This document shows positions 36,401 to 49,337 of a stretch of DNA of 64,000 nt, in pieces. The translations under genes were made by a program, and so were the position numbers. Numbering within the stretch: the first letter of the stretch is position 1; every line of letters begins with the position of its first letter. A model generated the notes under the pieces. The model was not told the DNA's origin, ran no database searches, and saw only the letters and a program-made list of their open reading frames with translations. The DNA comes from Istiophorus platypterus (taxonomy: Eukaryota > Chordata > Actinopteri > Istiophoriformes > Istiophoridae), in contig CM029129.1 in assembly GCA_016859345.1 (NCBI GenBank), positions 14,669,899 to 14,733,898 on the forward strand. The letters run 5' to 3'.

Positions 36401-39400
36401 TTGGGCAGCTCTCCAAAAGAGGGCCATACAAAAGACTGAGTGTAAGGGGGGCAGCATTGGGAAGGGGGGCGTAGTGAAACACTACTCCCATGGAGATAGA
36501 GCGCCAATGTGTGTCCTCATGCTTGTCTGCGTACAGTATGAGTTTGTATGTGTGCTTTTGTGCACTTTATACAGTTTAGGGACCAGACGCTACAACAGCC
36601 AACAGCTGGTAGATACCACAGTCCCATTAATACCATTAACTTCTTTTTGAGTTGGCTTTTACTCTGCAGCTCGTCTGCCAGTGTGGCTCTGTGTTCATAC
36701 AGACACAGTTACAAACAGGCGTGCTACTGTAGTAATCCCTATTCATGGGCTCCATTCATATAGGGATTATATTCCAATGGGCAATGGGTGAGAGAGAGTG
36801 AAAATGTGCACTGTTTTTTGTAGCTGCCTGTGTTTATCGTATACTGTTTATGTCACAGATGATATTTGTATTGGTGTGACCCTGAACAAAAAATGGGTTC
36901 AAATGGTTGGTGTAGTAAACAACAATGTTGTTGTTTCTTGAGGCTACTGTTTCCAGCTCTATCCTATTAACATGCAAACACCAGATAAGAAGATTGGCTC
37001 CTCTTTAATGAGATAAAGAAGCCAGTCAGGTGGCGAGCCAGCAGGAGGCCCTATTTTATTATAGCTGAGTAAGATGGAGCGGGATTTTTCATGCACCGTG
37101 ATACTGTTTGGTATGAAGAGGATTTACTTTGTCCATGAATAATTTTGAAAGCAGACTTAAAAGACTGTAAATCTGCTTCTTACAGATATGCACTAGAGCA
37201 AACATGCAGTCTTTGATTTAAAATATACACAGTAAATTGTGCAAATATACGTCAGAACCCTTATGTAGGTTTTTTTTTGCAATTTTTACGTAAAAAAGTA
37301 TGACTACTTCTTTGCTATTAAAGCATATGTTTCAGCTGAGAGGTTTTCTTTTGTGTGTCTATTCTAACTGAAATTTCAGCTAAATACCATTGGAAATATA
37401 ATGTTTATACATTCTGGTGAATGTAAGATACACTAAATGATGTAACACAAGAACTTGCATGTGTCGTGTGCCTTGACAGTCACATCACTGCGCTGTTTAA
37501 TGCATTTTTAGAATGTGCGGTCCCATTAAAAAAAATCTACTCTAACTCTAAAACCGATTAAGAAAATTGGTTTTCTTAATGATTAAGAAAAAGAGCTAGA
37601 CTAGATTTTTAAGAAAAAAAAACCAACTAGATTTTTAAGTAGATTTTTAAGTAAAATCTACTCTAGCTCTAAAATTCTAATCTATATAATTGATAATGGT
37701 TACATAACAAAAAAACAAAAGTCTAAGAATATCCACAACCGAAGTGGCCCCAAATTTTTCAAGGACTTCCAGACAAATATGATCAAAATGTAATGTGACA
37801 TCTGACAAGGTTGGTTCCCACTGGCTGAGCACTGCAGGAACTCAGACAGACAGCTGAATATGCAAGATAAACAATGGAGGGAGGAGGCAGAAACACCAGC
37901 AGTCAAATTCTGACATCACCCTGTCTTCATCTCCCGATGTGAGACTATCCCCGCCCTGATCTGTCACTTCTCTATTCATTTCATGTCACCTGCCATCTCT
38001 CCCCACAAACTTCTACTCTCCTCCTTTCAAACCCCCCTCATCCTTTCATCCTTGTGTCCTCCTCTCCTCTACCATCCATCCCCTCCAGTGGACCATGTGA
38101 TCCCGGAGCCTGGTAGCAGCCTGATGGAGGCCTATGACCAGTGGAGGCAGTGGGCTGACGAGAAGGCCTGCTGCGACTACTCCCTCCATCTGGACATCAC
38201 CCACTGGAACGACAGCGTGAAGCAAGAGTTGGATAACCTCATCAAGGAGAAAGGTAGGCTGTGATGGTGGACTTGATTGTGTTTAGTTTTCCAAGCTGTG
38301 ATTGAATTTCTGATTTGAGAAAGTTAAAGTTTTCCTAAATGAAATTACATTTTTAAAAAAGGAGGTTAAATTTATTTTTAAAAAGCTCTGTGGTTTTGTA
38401 CATTAAAGATAAAGACAGTGAGACAAATCATCACAGTCAATTAAGATTGTTGAAAGATGAGACTTGAATCACACCTTATTATGCCCGACCATAACCTTAT
38501 ACCATCACATGGCCCTTTTTACATTGACCTTTGACCTTTTTAGTATAAATTTTCACATCTTCTTCATTTTGTTGTACCCCCCCCCCCTTTTTGTTTCACA
38601 GGCGTGAACTCGTTCCAGGTCTACATGGCTTACAAGGACTACTACCAGATGAGCAACAGTGAGGTACAGAAACTCAAGTCTCGTGCACATGTTCACATTT
38701 TGGTTGTAAACATGCACATACAATCCTGTATGGCTCCACTTAGTGTGAAAATAGTATGAAAATCATCTTATTTAACCAGTCAGTTGAGAGAAAATGTAAT
38801 CATATAATCTGTCCTTGCTGAGTCGCTATGAAAGTGGATGGTCATGAGGCTTGAAAATGTGGTAATAGTTAGGCTCTAGGTTGTGATGCAGTGTCTAAAA
38901 AAGTGAGTAAATGATGACCTACAGTTGGTAATCACCACAATACACAATTCTAACTTAAAATATAACTCCAGCATAAATCTTTTGTTTTCTCCCCTGAGCT
39001 ACCAGGTGCTTCTTTACCTTGTAGCCTGCGATGCATAGGGAGTGTGAGTTCATTCTGTAACTCTCGCTGGTACATGTAAAAAACGCAGAGCGGTGTGAGG
39101 CAGGACTCTTCATGTTTCTCATGCAGCTGGAGCTAATTCGGTTGGTCAGGGGAGCACATGAGGCAACTGAAATAGTCCAGCTTGAAAAACTGATGTCATG
39201 CAGCTTGCTGAGGAGCTGTGGCGCAGCAACATAACAACTGCAGCTCATCCCACATGAGTTTAACCGTTTCTGTGGACCACACACAATAATTGCAGCGTGT
39301 TGTGGTAGACATGTAAATTGTGGACTTCTTTTAAAATGTGGCTTAAGGTTCGACCCTCAAGTTTAAAAGCAGTATCCTTTTCTTGTGTAAACAGCTAGGC

Positions 39401-42400
39401 AGGATTATATATATAAAAACAGTCACAGTTTCTGTGTGCTTCTCCTCCAGCTCTATGAGGTCTTTACCTTCTTGGCAGAGAGGGGAGGCATCGCTCAAGT
39501 CCATGCTGAAAACGGCGAGATCATTGCTGAGGTAACATTAGAGATGGATGAACTGACAGATACCCCTCTCAAACATTTCTTCTTCTTTTTCTTTTCTTTC
39601 CTCCCCATATCTCGGATCCAAACGTTTGATTTTTTTTTTTTTTGTTTGTTTAATGTGATTTATTTCAGTTTAGTTAACTTCATTTCACCTGTCTAGTCAG
39701 GCCTTATCACAGCAAATCTCACTACCTACAGACTAAACACCCAGTCAGCAATGAGAGAGATAGAGAGAGAGAGGGAGAATGTGTTTCGTGTAGGACGGTA
39801 ATGTGTGGGTGTAGTTTATAGAGGGCTGTGCTGTAATGTGGACAAATGAAAGTGAATGAACCGTAATAGTTGGTGGATTGAGAGGGCTGGTATTAGTCAG
39901 AGCTCCAGACCATGCCTGGATTTTGTCAGTGTGTGTGTGTTGGATCTGATTCATCACAAATCCCTGCTCTCCTATCCAGTCTTAAACTAGGACTTTGAGG
40001 GAGTCTGATTTCCATCAGCTTTAAGATCAAAAATTTCTAAATCCTCAGATTACGTTATGACCTGACTTTACTCTGGAGCTCCTGAGATAGAGAGGCCTTG
40101 TTTAGGCCTGTGTGTGACAAATGTTGTTAAGTCAGTTCAAGTCAGGTCAGTCTTATTAATATAGCGCCAAATCATAACGGAAGTTATCACGGGGCACTTT
40201 TCATATAGAGTGGGTCTAGACTGTACTGTATATAATATAATTTACAGAGACCCACCATTGGTAAGCCCAACAGTGGCAGTGTAAAAAACTCCCCACTGGC
40301 AGGAGGAAATCTCAAGCAGAAGCAGGAATTGGGTGGGCAGATGTTGGCTCAACCGGCTGGGCTGAGAGAAACAGATTCAGTGACGGACAGAGGACAAGTT
40401 GGAACCAAGTGACAACACAAGTACAATACAAAGAGTACCCACACACTAGTTTAAGAAAGCCCTGAATCCAGTGTGCATTACTCTTTTTATTTTACTTTAC
40501 AGATTTTTCTGCATCCTACTGTGGTTTGGTGGATGCGGACATAACCACTCATAATTGTAACCAACTTACAACCACTGCCAAAGTGCCTAAAGCTATAGTT
40601 CCTTTTGCGGCTATTAGATGATTGCTTACGGATAATAAAAAAAAAAATCAATTAAATGTTCCAATACTTTACATATCATTAACTAATTACTGTGTCTTTA
40701 AAAAAAAATAAGTTTCTATCGAAAAAAATTACACTATTTTTCAACCTGGTTCTTAAGGCCATGGCCACTGTTATGAGAATTCTGACTTTGGGTCATGCTA
40801 CCTTTTTTTGTGCACAACTTTCGCTGTAGAGGTTTCGGAAAACTCAGGCTCAGGCAAAGGGGGCGAGCAGTTGTGAGCCCCCTAAAGCTTTCCAAATAGT
40901 TTTGATCATAGCTGAAAGTTTGCCTCTTGGAGTAGCACAGCTGGGATCACTCTCATCTGTAGACATATCTCGATTTTCCAAGTTTGTCATCAGCAGTGTC
41001 CCACTTCTTGCAGCAATGATTTCCTCCTCAGACAGCTTGGGAGTGCAGTGACCGCAGGAACACCGGCGGTTTCTTGAGTTATGGATTGTCTTGTAGGAAA
41101 GTCCTCTACCTCCGTTCTTCATCCAGTTGGTTTACCGACTGGTCTGTGTAGTCTGATTGGATTAAATATGCTTGGCAACTGGATAACGAGCCATTGCCCT
41201 AGTTTTTTTTTTTAAACTTCCTGAAAAAACAAAACAAAAATGCAAGGAAGCCTTCTCTTGTTTTCTACTATTTATTTACTTGGCATATACAGGGTAAATT
41301 GAGAGTGACCCACAGTGTCACACATATGAACATGCAGAATAAGAAGCCAGTTTGGGTCAGAAGTGGACCTCTATGAATTTTAGCTGCAATAGATAATCCA
41401 GGGAGCTAATTTTTGTTAACGCTACTATTCAGAGATAAGCATTTGAAATGATTAAATAAAGTTCGGTTTTATTTGGAAATCTTAACAGAAGCTTGCTCTG
41501 CTTGGCCTGTAATGCATAGTTTTGTCCATTTTTTCTGCATCTCTGCAATGGAGGTGGCAAGTGCAAAGTTACCATGACGCAAAAGTCAGAATTCACAGGC
41601 AGACATACAGGCAGAAAGAAGCAGAAACAGGATATAATTTTGAAGCATGACCGAAACTGTAAATCAGCCCGAGCATACAAACCGCCGTACACCAAAACGC
41701 AGTCCTTCATGTATCCATGAGCTGAGCAGCTTACAGCCTACTTTTTGCCTGTTTGTTCAACAGGAGCAGGCCCGCATGCTGCAGATGGGTATCACTGGAC
41801 CCGAGGGTCACGTGCTGAGCAGGCCAGAAGAGGTAAAATACACACACTATTCATACCTATTCACTTAACATGGTAAATGACTTCAAGCATAGACATGATT
41901 CAAGCAAGTGATGAAAGTTTTAGAGACTTAAAAAGCCAAGTATATTTCTTTTAATAAATAGCCTTAGTTTTTGTTGGGACATTGTGTGTTTTGATGTGTT
42001 TCAATTTTTCTGATAATCTTCCTCCAGCGAATATTAACTCCGTGTTAGTATTTGTACACAATATAAATATAGATGTGCTGGTATTTTGGCCAGGACTCTC
42101 CGAAAAAATGAGATTTTAATCGCAAGATACCATTCTGATTAAATAAAGTTCAAATTTTTTATTAAATGGCAGACAACCTATTGTAGCCCAAACATGGCCA
42201 TGCACACATACACACACACCGTCCACAATAATTTTCTTAGATTTTTCTTCATACACACCTTTTTCTTGTTATACACATGTGGTTTCAGACACATTAGAGA
42301 CGTTGGTTGAAAATTCCCTTGTTCCCCAAACTGTTGCTGCTAATGTTTCTTCAACAAACAGCAAAATGAAAGCCATGCTCTCAACTCAACAACTTGTCTG

Positions 42401-45400
42401 CCTTTATCTTTCCTGGGATTTTCCACTCTGTGGTGCAGCGGAGTGATGTTGTCCCACCAGTCTCATTGTGTCTTTCACTTAAGTAAAGTCTTAAGAATCA
42501 AAAGCTTGGACGCATAATTTAATTGAGCATAGGCCAAGTTGGATTAGTGTTTTATCAGTGTATTGCGTCCTGTTTGGTTCTAATTTATAGGTTATTGGAC
42601 CCAGGTTGAGCCTGTGGTATAGAGCACAGTAATCAGTGTAGTTTGCATCATCTTGCAAACTACAAAACACATGGAGGAGACAGTCGTCACATCTGGAGGC
42701 ACACTTGACTTTCTACTGGCAACTTTTGCACCATCTCTTATAGAAAGTTTTTCCTTGTTCTTGTGGACTGACAAAGTAATACACAAAGGACTGCCAGGTT
42801 CTCTCCAACGTCCATAAAGTGCCCAAAGATGTTTGCTCTTAATACAAATTATGCACCGTATTGTGACCACGTCAATTTCCTTTTTTTCCTTTTTTTTTTA
42901 CAAAAAGGGATAGATGTGCATGTGGTGCTTTTTCCTGTTCATTTCCCTTTAGTTTATTTTAACAGTTTTTTGCTCAACTCATGAATTTAATTTTAACTGC
43001 CCTTTTAACTATGTGTAACCAACTAAATCCCTAACCTCACCAGTTAATGATGTTAAAATTATAAGCTCCTAATTGACATTTAGGTAAAAAAAAGACATTT
43101 TTGAAGTAATATGCCTCTAAAAATACATAATCCACTGTGGTTAAGATATTTTAAGTGTCTTTGAGAAAATCCTAATGAGAAAAACATTTCCAAGTCATCC
43201 ACAACGTCCTGTCCCTTCTGTAGCTGGAGGCGGAGGCGGTGTTTCGTGCCATCACCATCGCCAGCCAGACCAACTGTCCTCTCTATGTGACCCGGGTCAT
43301 GAGCAAGAGTGCTGCTGACATCATCTCACAGGCCCGGAAAAAAGGTAAAGAGGATTATTTAAACTCCACTGCTGAATATTGTGAACCAGGTGTTTATATC
43401 ATGTGAGCATTAGGTTCATTTAAAAAAAAAAAATGACTGTCGGAAATGTTAAAGCCCGGACACTTACACGAGGCAAGGTTTGAAATACTATGCTTCACAC
43501 TACTGCAACAGGTACTTTACACATGTTTTACATGATATTTACTTAAGAGTAATGAAGGAGAGACTTTTCTCTTCCACCATGTAAATAACTGCATCACCAA
43601 CAGCAGATTGTACAACAGGAAAAATGGAGCTAAACAGGAACACATCTTATCCTTGACAGAAAAATTTTATATAATTTCTGAGTTCCATTTCTGAGCATCA
43701 GCCACTTCATTTTGTGGAGACTGTGGTGCTTTTAGTACATTGTGTGTTAGAGAAGGCTAGTAGTAGATCTTTTCATTATCTTCAATACACATGGCGCTCA
43801 CTAAAGTAAGACAAGACGTTATGTTGACTCCGTCTTATAATATTGTTTACAGAGTTTACGCCTATTTCTCATTTAGCTTGATTTTTATGGAGTCTTGGTA
43901 TTCAGTCCAGAACAAACTATGACCTTCGTCTAGGAGGGTTAAGTCTAGGACTACTGTACCTGAATTTTAGAAATGTTTACTTTGCTTTTTCTCTCTGAAT
44001 ATTTCTTTGGTATTCAACCTCTGCTCAAACGTTTCCATTTTTCTGTCTGATTTCTTAGACGCTTGGAATGCACATACCAGCTTCCTTGCACCTATGCCCT
44101 TATAAGATGATTTTACTGTCTTTCCTAAGGCTGCATATGTACACAGTATTTGACTTTGCTTGATATAATGAAAAAAAGATGCTATTCTATTCTCAGAACA
44201 ATTCTCAGCTTTGTCACTCTTTTCTGTGCTTCAGCTGTCACACAGACCATTCCTCACAGTCCCAGTAAAGAGCAAGGGTGAACCAAGGGGCTCCTTGACT
44301 GTGATGGATGGTGAAATATACAGTTTTTGAGAATGGACCGGGATAAATGATTTAATTGGAAGAGTGCTCTTCATGCCTTTAAGGGTTTGACACCTCTGTT
44401 TGGATCTATTTCTGAGCTCCAAACATGTCAACCAGGGAGGACATGGAACAGTGACATGTGAGAGCAAAAGGACCATGAAGAAACACAAGAGGAGACAATG
44501 AAAGTGACAGGAATCAAGCCCTGGCTTATCATGCAGGCTCAACTAGAACTGAATCAAAGGGAAAGTTGTTCACTCCAAAGGTTTATGTTTTGTTTTTCAG
44601 AGATTAGACAGGGTTCCTCTCTGCTCAGATGAATTACAAAAGCTTTTAATGGGGATTAAACTGCTGACAAATTAATCTGTCTTGACTGATGAAACTCATG
44701 ATTTTGAAAATGCCAAGAATCACTAAAATAAACAGATTTTATATGCTTTAGATTTGATGCCCTAACAGATTTTTTTTTATCATTACTTCCTTCCCAGGAA
44801 ATGTTGTGTTTGGGGAGCCAATCACAGCCAGCCTGGGGACTGATGGAACACATTACTGGAGCAAGAACTGGGCCAAGGCGGCATCTTTTGTAACATCACC
44901 CCCTCTTAGCCCTGATCCCACCACTCCAGACTATCTGAACACACTGCTGTCAAGGTACATATAACAACTAAAGGTCTTCATCAAGTAAAGTTGTTCATCT
45001 TGTCCTGGGTTGAAACAGAATGGAAGATATTTTATAAGGTTTTTAACACCATGTTGCATCAGCGGATATTTACTGCAGTGTGCAAAGATAACATAACAAA
45101 AGGGAAAGCAGGATGCAGAGCACATGGTAGTCACTTTTCTCATAAATTCCTATCCAGACCGCACAGTTTGTTAGTGAACTCGATTTAAACCTTCAGTTTG
45201 CAAGTGCCCTGACTTAAAAAAATTCTGCAAGTACTATACGAACATGAGAATAACAAGATTAACAATTAGCTCCATGGTTACCACACAATAAACACTAAAC
45301 CATGACTAATTTAATTACAATGCTTCGCTGAAATAATAGCCATCGCTCTCCACCCTTTGTCTCCTTTAGCCAGGCCATTATTGTGAGTTAGGAAGCTTAA

Positions 45401-47140
45401 AGAATAAGAAAGTCAAAAATAAGCTCCCAAACAGAGGCACTATCCTTAATCAAGGGTAGAGATTTAGCTTATAATAGATCCACTGTAAGTGTTGACAGTG
45501 TGCAAAAGCTAATTTTTTTTACATGGTCACTGTTTATATGGTTATGTGGTCTTTTGTCTGGAGACACGTGTGCTAAAGTTAACTTTGTGTGAAAAATTAG
45601 AAAATACAGTCTGCTGTAATTAAGACTTACTAGACTTAAGTTACGATTAATCAGCAGTTGTTACACAACTGATAAGTGAGTAAGAGTTTTAAATGGCAAC
45701 AGGAAATGTTAGTAACAGTTTGTGCTGGAAGAAAAAACTCTGGCACCAGGCATATTTCAATTACTCCCAGTCCTTGTTCTGCGTTGCTGTGTCTCTCCTT
45801 CTCAAGTAAACAGACATCTTTGCTTGTGATAGCAGAACCTAACATGCGTAAACTGACTTTTCGTTGCTGATGTAATTTCAACTCAGCTCTGTATTTTCGT
45901 GTCTCGTCATCTTCCAGTGGAGACCTGAGCGTGACTGGCAGTGCTCACTGTACCTTCAGCGTGGCCCAGAAGGCCATTGGCAAGGATGACTTCACTCAGA
46001 TCCCAGAAGGTGTCAATGGAGTGGAGGAGCGAATGGCCCTCATCTGGGATAAAGCTGTGGTGAGGACCAGTTAAGCTTTTTTTAAACTTTGGGAGAAGGA
46101 ATCGGACAGAAAGAAAACAAAAATTAAGAGAGGCAGTGAAGACTTATTCTAGACTTTTTATTTTTATCCTGATTCACTTGCTCTCTTCTCTTTTCCCCAT
46201 GGATAATCATCAACTTTCTGGGACTTAGCTTTGTTTTAGACCAGTAATCTGCAGCCGTCCGTTCAGAGCTGTTGCTGCTCTGCAGCAAAAGCCACATCTT
46301 TCTCATCTCTGCGGTTTCTATTTTTTTTTTTACAAGAATGCTCTCGTTCTCAGTCTGCCAACTATTATCAGGCTTTCGCTATCACTATCTCAGCTATTAC
46401 TCTCTCTCTCCTTCCCTCTTCTCTCCAGCTTTATTTCACTGTCTTGTTGTCACTGTCTCTGCCTTGCTTTATCATTTACTTTTGTATCACCGCATCTGTC
46501 CTTTCCTTCACCCTTGTTACAGCACACTTCCCTCTTTTTTTCCTTCCTTCTCGCTTGTTATCACTGCATCAGAGTATTGCTAACAGACACAGAGCATGCA
46601 GCTTGAGACAGCTGTGGAGTGCTTTGCTGACTATAAAATATTGATGGGCTTTTAAAAAGTTAAGCCGAATCCATTTCCTTGGGGCAGGAACTTAAAATCT
46701 AAGCTCACATCTACTTAGACTGAATGCAGTCTTTTGAGATGCTAGTAAGCGTAGTTTTAAAAAATTTTTTTATTCTTTCCAGAGCCAGGTTAGCTATTTT
46801 CCTGTCTCTAGTCTTTACGCTAAGCTAAGCTAATCACCTCCTGGCGACAGGTCCGTTCGCCAGCAGACATGAGAGTGGTATCAGTCTTTTCATCTAACTC
46901 CTGTCAAGAGCGCAAATAAGGGTATCTCCCAAAATTATGAACTATTCCTTTAAAATCTTGCTCACTGAATCTGACTTCAGGCTGTTTATGATTGAATGTT
47001 AGCAATGAGCATAAGAAAAAACACAAAAAATAAATCATTCAATGTAAGGAAGACATATAGGTATAGCTTTTTTTATGTTATGTGTTAAAAGGAGAATGTC
47101 ATCTAAATGTCATCCAGCTAAAGCTGTATAAGTTATATCC

Positions 47141-47199
<59 letters not shown>

Positions 47200-49261
47200 T
47201 ATACATATGCCATCAGTATGTTGAAGCAAATTCATTACCTTGTGAGATGAAACGGATACGATTGTGACATTCATCATTCATCCAGTGTCCAATCATCCAT
47301 TTTTGACAAATGTTTACTATTCCCTCTTTTTCTTCCTAGACTACGGGTAAGATGGATGAGAACATGTTTGTTGCAGTGACCAGCACCAATGCAGCTAAGA
47401 TCCTGAACCTGTACCCTCGTAAGGGTCGGATCGCCGTGGGCTCCGATGCTGACCTGGTCATCTGGGACACAGACTCCATTCGCACCATCACTGCCAAGAC
47501 ACACAACTCCGTATGTATAGTTTACACAGCTCAGAGTTCGTATCAGTTTTTAAGTTCAGGTTTCAATCAAATCCAGCACTCGGCTTCTGTCATTTTTTTT
47601 TTTATCACATATTCCTTCCTCTTCCTCTTGTTTCACTCTAAGTAATAAACTATTGTTTCACGCCTTCTCTGTCAGTCTAACTTGGTTAAAGTGGATAAAT
47701 GCAGAGTTGCGTGTAGGGCTTCTTTTCTTCAATAATATTATGACTATTATTTAAATGGTATAATCTAGCACTATGTGCAGATTACATGTGAGAGGCTAAA
47801 TATAAGAGATTAAAAAAAAAAAGGGGGTCTGATTTTAATGGATGAAGTAAAGCAGAATATGAGATATGAGATAACTGTCTACATCTGTGCATGCCTATGT
47901 GCAATGGTCGTAGAAGTGGAGAGATAGAGAGAGTGAGAGAGATTTGCAGAGAGAGAGAGAGACAGAGAGAGAACATTTTTGAGCAGCTTCCAGAGAGCTC
48001 TCAGTTCCCCTGAACGGAAATGAAGTCTCAGTGGATGTTCACTACTAATGTGACTCACGCTGCCCTCACCACATGACGAGCTCTCAACGTAAAGTTGAGA
48101 CTCACTAAATCCAAATACCCTGAGCAATGACGGAAGGGAAGTAGCAGTTTGGAAAAACTGTGGATTATTCAAATAAACTGGTTTATCCACATACCAAAAA
48201 AACCCAACAAAATTTGTCAGCAATGCAAACCACAATGTCCTGCACAAACTGCAGTTAATCAACAGGGAATCTGTGTGATGTATGATAAAGGTATTTCCTT
48301 TAGTTATAGAACATTCATTTGTGCAGCTCATCCAGAATATTTTAAAGGATTGGACAACCACAGTGGGTCTAAAGAATGTTATTCCTCGCACGGGATTATG
48401 CTACAGTAAATACAGATATTTCAAATGCTTTCACAGTTCCCAGAGATTTGGAACATCTGTACACATTGCTTGTTGGACAACAAAAGATCTTATAAGTAGA
48501 GAACAGCTTTGGTCAGAGGACATTTGATTTCATGGGAACCATCTGACTCAACATGCAGTCTGAATCAGAACTAGTAGTGGAGCGTAGCCACCTTTTATTC
48601 CATCCTCCTCCTCAAGAATCCACTTTGCATTGCTTTTACAAAGATTTAATTTGGGGTAGTCTTGTGGCCTAGGGATTTTAGGGTCCGACCATGAATCACA
48701 GCTGGAAATTACTAAAAACCAGCTGATTTCCATATATTCATATTTGGAAACATATTATGACCTGGCTGCAGTTTGAAAACATGAGTAACAGACAAGCTGT
48801 TGGCAGCTGTTGTGCCTCCTCTTTTACCAAGTACATCATAGTAAAAATGAATCCTCCCGCTATGTTACTTTTTCTCAAGGTCTGTCTAGTATGTGTTACA
48901 TACATGTTAAGATACAGCATAGCTTATCACTGACAGTTCCAGCAAGTCTTTTTGTTTACTGAAATTCTGGACCATTATTTGCAACAAAATCCAATCTTAT
49001 GAATTACTTATATAAATTTTTGTCATGTTTTTTTTCTTATAAAATTGCCATAAAGCTCAAAACACAGAGCAATTTGATTGAGTCCTTCTTAAATTACACT
49101 TAATGGCACTTTGAAAATGACACTTTATATTCATCATGTGCTCAGAGTTAGATGTTGAAAAGAAGAAAGTGACACTACATTAGAAACATGTGAAACTTTA
49201 TTATCCCATTGCAGTTGTCCTTTCTCTGAAGGTCTAAGACAAGGGCCTCACAAAGACACCA

Positions 49262-49337
<76 letters not shown>

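Larger units (their letters stand above)
46060..47339 (+). other. dpysl3 intron 10
   Basis: 1.3 kb. Holds a palindromic-family repeat (about 46770-46955) and a CA array (47142-47195). Confidence 0.65.

Noticed and set aside
47879..48391. 170-residue minus-strand ORF in dpysl3 intron 11
   Set aside because: Part is low-complexity SLSLSL antisense to a GA repeat, and the rest shows no family resemblance.
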